64,000 bases of DNA from Bin5 sp034422415. Lineage in GTDB: Bacteria > Chloroflexota > Anaerolineae > Caldilineales > Caldilineaceae. A program made the position numbers and the translations under genes. Positions 60,586 through 64,000 of this stretch are shown in pieces. A model generated the notes under the pieces. The model saw only the letters and a program-made list of their open reading frames with translations. It did not search any database and was not told where the DNA came from. Position 1 is the stretch's first letter. Each line of letters opens with the position of its first letter. The stretch spans positions 2,976,001 to 3,040,000 of the forward strand of contig OZ241871.1 in NCBI GenBank assembly GCA_965202955.1, read 5' to 3'.

Positions 60586-61734
60586 CTAGTAGCCACCGAA
60601 CTTGCCCGCCGGGTCCAGCGAAGCGGCGATCCGCCTCAGAAATGGATTCTGTAAAGGTTTGCCCAAGACGGGACCGTTGCCGGCGTTGGGCCAATCTCCC
60701 TGCGCTTGGCCAATTAGCTGAACGCCGCGCAACTCCAGACGTAACAGGAGGTCATTCAGGTTAAGCGAGCCGGCGGTCGCACTACCCTCGCGCCAGCCGA
60801 GCCACAGCAGGTTACCGCCCACACTATATCGCCGCGCTCCCCCTTCGCCGGCGCAGAGCGCCTCTTCCACCGCTGCGATTCTTCGCGGCGTCAACGGCAC
60901 TCTCACCAGCCCAATGCCCTTCGGGAGCCAGGCCATTGCGCGCGCGCGCTGCCACAAGTCGTCGTCATCGCGGCCAAGCAGCGAACTGACACTGCGCGGC
61001 GCGTTCTCGCCCGCAGACACCAGGGCCTGCAACGCCTGTACCCGCTGTTCCAGCGTTGCGTCCAACCCGCCGATGCGCACCCAGAGCGTCCAACCGTCTT
61101 CCGAAGGGCCAAAGTCGACCGCGTGAAGATCGATTGCGCCTCCCGTCACCGCATGCAGCGCCGACAGGAGATCCGCGAGCGTGTCGAACTCGGAACTGAC
61201 CGTAGCAAAAGAGGGCGGCTGCGGAAAGACCTTGAAGGTCAGTTCGGTAAGAACGCCCAGCCGGCCCAAGCTGCCCACAAATAGCTTGGGAAAGTCGAAA
61301 CCGGCCGCATTTTTTACTACTGTGCCGCCGCCCCGCACCTCCTGCCCCTGTCCATCGACGAAGCGCATGCCGATCAGAAAGTCGCGCACTCCGCCGTATC
61401 GGTAGCGGCCCGAACCGCTCAGGCCGGCGGCAACTGTTCCGCCTAGCGTTGCCCCTCGCGCCGCGAACGGTGGGTCAAAGGGAAGATACTGGCCCCGTTC
61501 CGCCAGCATCGCCTCGACATCGGCAACCGGCGTGCCGGCGCGGGCCGTGAACGTGTACTCGTCCGCCTGATAGTCGACCACACCGTTCAGCCCGGACAGG
61601 TTCAGTGCCAGTGCGTCACCTGCGCGGCAGTCTGTCGACAAGGCAGACTTGGAACCGCCGCCTCTTACGTGCACGCGCCGCGCCGCCCGCACGCCATCCT
61701 GAATCTCAGCTACCGTCGAGACTGCTTCCACCAC
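60586..61734 (-). CDS. glcE: Glycolate oxidase FAD-binding subunit GlcE
   Basis: The 382-residue flavoprotein has the PCMH-type FAD domain with FTARAGTPVADVEAMLAERG (about residues 60-79), LPFDPP, GATLGGTVAAGLSGSGRYRYGGVRDFLIG (as adjoining blocks, about 92-120), GTVVKNAAGFDFPKLFVGS and GRLGVLTELTFKVFP. It lacks the C-terminal FAD-linked oxidase domain of GlcD, as expected for GlcE. It works with GlcD and GlcF at the inner membrane. It lies 100 bp after glcD and about 90 bp before the quinone oxidoreductase. The length is close to the family norm. Confidence 0.92.
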   Translation of the reverse strand: MVEAVSTVAEIQDGVRAARRVHVRGGGSKSALSTDCRAGDALALNLSGLNGVVDYQADEYTFTARAGTPVADVEAMLAERGQYLPFDPPFAARGATLGGTVAAGLSGSGRYRYGGVRDFLIGMRFVDGQGQEVRGGGTVVKNAAGFDFPKLFVGSLGRLGVLTELTFKVFPQPPSFATVSSEFDTLADLLSALHAVTGGAIDLHAVDFGPSEDGWTLWVRIGGLDATLEQRVQALQALVSAGENAPRSVSSLLGRDDDDLWQRARAMAWLPKGIGLVRVPLTPRRIAAVEEALCAGEGGARRYSVGGNLLWLGWREGSATAGSLNLNDLLLRLELRGVQLIGQAQGDWPNAGNGPVLGKPLQNPFLRRIAASLDPAGKFGGY

Positions 61735-61834
61735 GGGCCTCGGATCTCCGACCGGGCAGCAACCGAGCAGCCTTCATCGGTCCTGCGCCAAGTCGATTCC
61801 TTCGAATACTCGCAACACGCCGCAATTGACGTTC

Positions 61835-63280
61835 CTAATCTCGAAAGATCACACCGGCCTTTTCCAACGGATGCGGGCCGACACGGGCTAGTGACTCGGC
61901 TTCGCCCGACGGAAGCATCTTTCCCCGATTGGCGAGGGATTTGCCGTCCACACTGCGCCGCACATTCTCCATCGCCTGCATCTCTTTGGGCCCGTACATC
62001 TTGGGTAGAAAGGCGCGCTTTTCCATACCAACACCGTGCTCGCCCGTGATCGAACCGCCCAGGTTTACACACAGTTCGAGGATTTCTCCGGCCAGCTCCT
62101 CAGCGCGTTCCAGTGCACCCTCCTCGCGTCCGTCGAAAAGGATCAGTGGGTGCAGATTCCCGTCACCGGCGTGGAAAACGTTGGCCACCTCGATGCCGTA
62201 GCTGCCGCTCAGCCGGTCGATCTCGGCCAGCGCGTCGCCCAGTCGGCTGCGCGGCACGACGCCATCCTGAACGATATAGTCCGGGGCCAGCCGTCCCACC
62301 GCTGAAAAGGCCGCCTTGCGGCCCTTCCAGATGCGGGCGCGCTCATCCGCGGTCTGCGCCATGCGTACCTCTACCGGTGCAGTCTCTTCGATGATCTGCA
62401 TCAGCTGGGCGAATTCGGCATCGACTGCGCTCTCTTCGCCCTCCAGTTCGACGATCAGCAGCGCCGGCGTGGTTGGATACCCGGCTTTGGCGCCCACCTC
62501 GGCGGCTTTGATTGCAAGCGCATCCATGATCTCGATCGCGCCCGGTAGCAGGCCGGATGCAACCACCGCGGTCACCGCGTCGCCCGCCGCGTGCAGCGAG
62601 TTATACGCGGCCAGAACAGTGCGATATGACTGCGGAATCGGCAGCAATCGCAGTGTGATCTCCAGCGCCACGCCGAACAGCCCTTCGCTGCCGACGAAAA
62701 ACCCCGGCAGGTCGGGGCCGACGCCCTCCAGGCTTTCGCTGCCCAGTTCGGCGATCTCGCCGTCCGGCAGCACAATGGTCATCTCCAGCACATGGTTGCT
62801 GGTCATGCCATACTTCAGGCAGTGTGCGCCGCCCGAATTGAACGCGACATTGCCGCCGATCGTGCAAATCGACTGGCTCGAAGGGTCAGGGGCGTAGTAA
62901 AGGCCGTAGGGCCTGGCCGCTTCAGAGACTTTGAGATTGACGACGCCCGGTTCGACGACCGCGATTCGTTCCTTCGGGTCGAGCCGAAGAATGCGGTCCA
63001 GGCGGTTGAGCGCAATCACGATTCCGTCCGCGATCGGCAGCGAGCCGCCGGACAGGCTGGTGCCGCTGCCCCTGGCCACAAAGGGAACCTCGTAGGCGTG
63101 ACAGAGGCGGATGGTCTCGATTACCTCGTCGCTGGTTTCCGCGATGACCACTGCCGCCGGCCTCTGTTGAAATGCCGTCAGCGCGTCCGACTCATACGCC
63201 ATCAGCTGGCCCGGGCGGGTCAAGAGGCGCTCTTCCGAATAGAGGCCCGCCAGCTCCTGGATCAGGGGATGAACGCTCAT
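61835..63280 (-). CDS. glcD: Glycolate oxidase catalytic subunit GlcD
   Basis: The 481-residue flavoprotein carries the FAD-binding PCMH domain (VPFVARGSGTSLSGGSLPIADG, near residue 70, and GGNVAFNSGGAHCLKYG near 140) and the C-terminal FAD-linked oxidase domain (ANVFHAGDGNLHPLILFD near 370 and GSITGEHGVGMEKRAFLPKMYG near 415). It oxidises glycolate or D-lactate-type 2-hydroxyacids to 2-oxoacids. Its start overlaps the stop of the XdhC-like gene by 4 bp (ATGA at 63277-63280). The product glyoxylate could be carried to glycerate and 2-phosphoglycerate, which connects to the glycerate kinase at 7339. Confidence 0.94.
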   Translation of the reverse strand: MSVHPLIQELAGLYSEERLLTRPGQLMAYESDALTAFQQRPAAVVIAETSDEVIETIRLCHAYEVPFVARGSGTSLSGGSLPIADGIVIALNRLDRILRLDPKERIAVVEPGVVNLKVSEAARPYGLYYAPDPSSQSICTIGGNVAFNSGGAHCLKYGMTSNHVLEMTIVLPDGEIAELGSESLEGVGPDLPGFFVGSEGLFGVALEITLRLLPIPQSYRTVLAAYNSLHAAGDAVTAVVASGLLPGAIEIMDALAIKAAEVGAKAGYPTTPALLIVELEGEESAVDAEFAQLMQIIEETAPVEVRMAQTADERARIWKGRKAAFSAVGRLAPDYIVQDGVVPRSRLGDALAEIDRLSGSYGIEVANVFHAGDGNLHPLILFDGREEGALERAEELAGEILELCVNLGGSITGEHGVGMEKRAFLPKMYGPKEMQAMENVRRSVDGKSLANRGKMLPSGEAESLARVGPHPLEKAGVIFRD

Positions 63281-64000
63281 TTGCCCTCACCTTTTCGGTT
63301 GCGGACTTGCATGATCTCGGCGATGATCGAGAGCGCGATCTCTCCGGGGCTGCGCGCGCCCAGGTCCAGCCCGATCGGCGCGTGTATGCGAGCAATCTGC
63401 TCTTCGCTGACTCCTGCCGCCTCCAGTGCTGTCACGCGCTTGGCATGCGTGCGCCGCGACCCAAGCGCGCCGACGTAGCCGACCGGATGGTTCAGCGCGC
63501 AGATCAGCGCGGGCGTATCCAGCTTTTCGTCGTGCGTCAGGGTGACGACGTAGGTCGATTCGTTCAGCGTCATCTCCTGCAAAGCGTCCTCGGGCCAGCG
63601 CTGAATCAACTCATCCACGTGGCCAAAGCGATCTTGGGTGGCGAAGATTGTGCGGGCGTCGACAACGACAGTGCGCAGCCCGAGTTCGCGGGCGAAGGTG
63701 ACGAGAGGAATGGCGATGTGCACTGCGCCCACAATCACCAGCACCTCCTGCGGCACGTGCACATCGATCAGGAGATCCCAGTCCTCCGCTTCGATCGAAA
63801 GCGAAACGCGTCTCGTCTTGCGCGCTTCCATCGCGGCTTCGGCATGGGCAATGGCCGCCTGATCCAACGCCGGGCGGCCAAGTGTCCCCTCTGAAGTGAG
63901 CGCGGAGCCGCCCCCGTCCTGCCCGCCCGCTCGCTGCACCAGAAGCTTGCCGCCGATCTCGGGTCCGTCCAGCACGGTGACGACCGCGCACATTTCGTCT
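63277..64000 (-). CDS. XdhC-like NAD-binding protein, possibly running past the window
   Basis: The 238 visible residues match XdhC/CoxI proteins, which insert or sulfurylate molybdenum cofactor for xanthine- or CO-dehydrogenase-type enzymes. The C-terminal Rossmann domain has VLVIVGAVHIAIPLVTFA, VVVDAR, STYVVTLTHDEKLDTPAL and the family end GLDLGARSPGEIALSIIAEIMQVR. In place of the usual G-A/G-G-H nucleotide motif it has GAVH, a Gly-to-Val change. An ATG near 63993 could be the start, but the frame is still open at the window edge and the N-terminal part of the family may be outside. It overlaps glcD by 4 bp, an unusual coupling of molybdoenzyme maturation with glycolate oxidase. Confidence 0.85.
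   Translation of the reverse strand, partial: DEMCAVVTVLDGPEIGGKLLVQRAGGQDGGGSALTSEGTLGRPALDQAAIAHAEAAMEARKTRRVSLSIEAEDWDLLIDVHVPQEVLVIVGAVHIAIPLVTFARELGLRTVVVDARTIFATQDRFGHVDELIQRWPEDALQEMTLNESTYVVTLTHDEKLDTPALICALNHPVGYVGALGSRRTHAKRVTALEAAGVSEEQIARIHAPIGLDLGARSPGEIALSIIAEIMQVRNRKGEGK

Noticed and set aside
1..64000. CRISPR arrays, tRNA, rRNA and insertion sequences
   Set aside because: No regularly spaced repeats, no T-loop plus acceptor-stem pattern, no rRNA stretches and no transposase reading frames were recognised by eye.

Overview
The window reads as a chromosomal segment of a GC-rich, free-living or host-associated heterotrophic bacterium. The mix of genes suggests Chloroflexota (Caldilineales- or SAR202-like): an LLM flavin oxidoreductase, enolase-superfamily dehydratases, Gfo/Idh/MocA enzymes, a phytanoyl-CoA dioxygenase, TRAP and sugar ABC transport, CdaA/CdaR and a DUF503 protein. 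This assignment is inferred from gene content; no rRNA, tRNA or marker phylogeny is available in the window. I saw no CRISPR array, insertion sequence, rRNA or tRNA.

Layout. 1-5.2 kb: end of a sulfurtransferase, a TIM-barrel sugar isomerase, a truncated beta-CASP nuclease remnant, lexA with a consensus promoter, a roughly 1 kb stretch without a gene, a zinc-type dehydrogenase and a beta-propeller protein. 5.3-7.3 kb: a lower-GC two-gene cassette, AAA ATPase plus RloB, resembling RloAB/AbiL phage-defence pairs. It is preceded by a perfect 13-bp inverted repeat and spliced to the start codon of a glycerate 2-kinase. 7.3-18.5 kb: carbon catabolism (glycerate kinase, ferredoxin, isomerase, SDR), two tandem TRAP substrate-binding lipoproteins facing the TRAP permease genes, a NYN-nuclease/cold-shock-like fusion and a gamma-glutamyltranspeptidase. 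18.5-19.8 kb: a non-coding stretch with a perfect 20-bp palindrome. 19.8-27.6 kb: aldo/keto reductase, a decaying sugar ABC transporter (truncated binding protein and a nonsense codon in each permease), a DUF4349 lipoprotein, a lactonase, an oxidoreductase and an LLM enzyme.

27.9-31.5 kb: a lipoprotein hydrolase and a YgfZ-like / lipoate ligase / DUF503 run. 31.5-42.3 kb, all on the minus strand: housekeeping genes lgt, an M28 peptidase, der, cdaR, cdaA, argF, a membrane protein, a lipid kinase and a GH13 glucosidase. 42.5-43.8 kb: a bacterial relative of the vertebrate membrane protein ANKH. 43.8-52.7 kb: two enolase-superfamily modules (one with a C11orf54-type hydrolase and an ADP-ribosylglycohydrolase, one with Gfo/Idh/MocA and phytanoyl-CoA dioxygenase), plus a GT39-like membrane glycosyltransferase and a methyltransferase. 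53.4-58.0 kb: oligopeptidase B and a sulfotransferase-like/aminotransferase-IV pair. 58.2 kb to the end: glycolate oxidase genes glcD, glcE and glcF with an interposed quinone oxidoreductase and an XdhC-like protein.

Functionally the region is dominated by uptake and oxidation of small acids and sugar derivatives: TRAP and ABC uptake, enolase dehydratases, Gfo dehydrogenases, lactonase, glycolate oxidase and glycerate kinase. The notable accessory items are the RloAB-type cassette, the ANKH homologue, the NYN-CSD fusion with its tandem upstream repeat, and the pseudogenised ABC operon.
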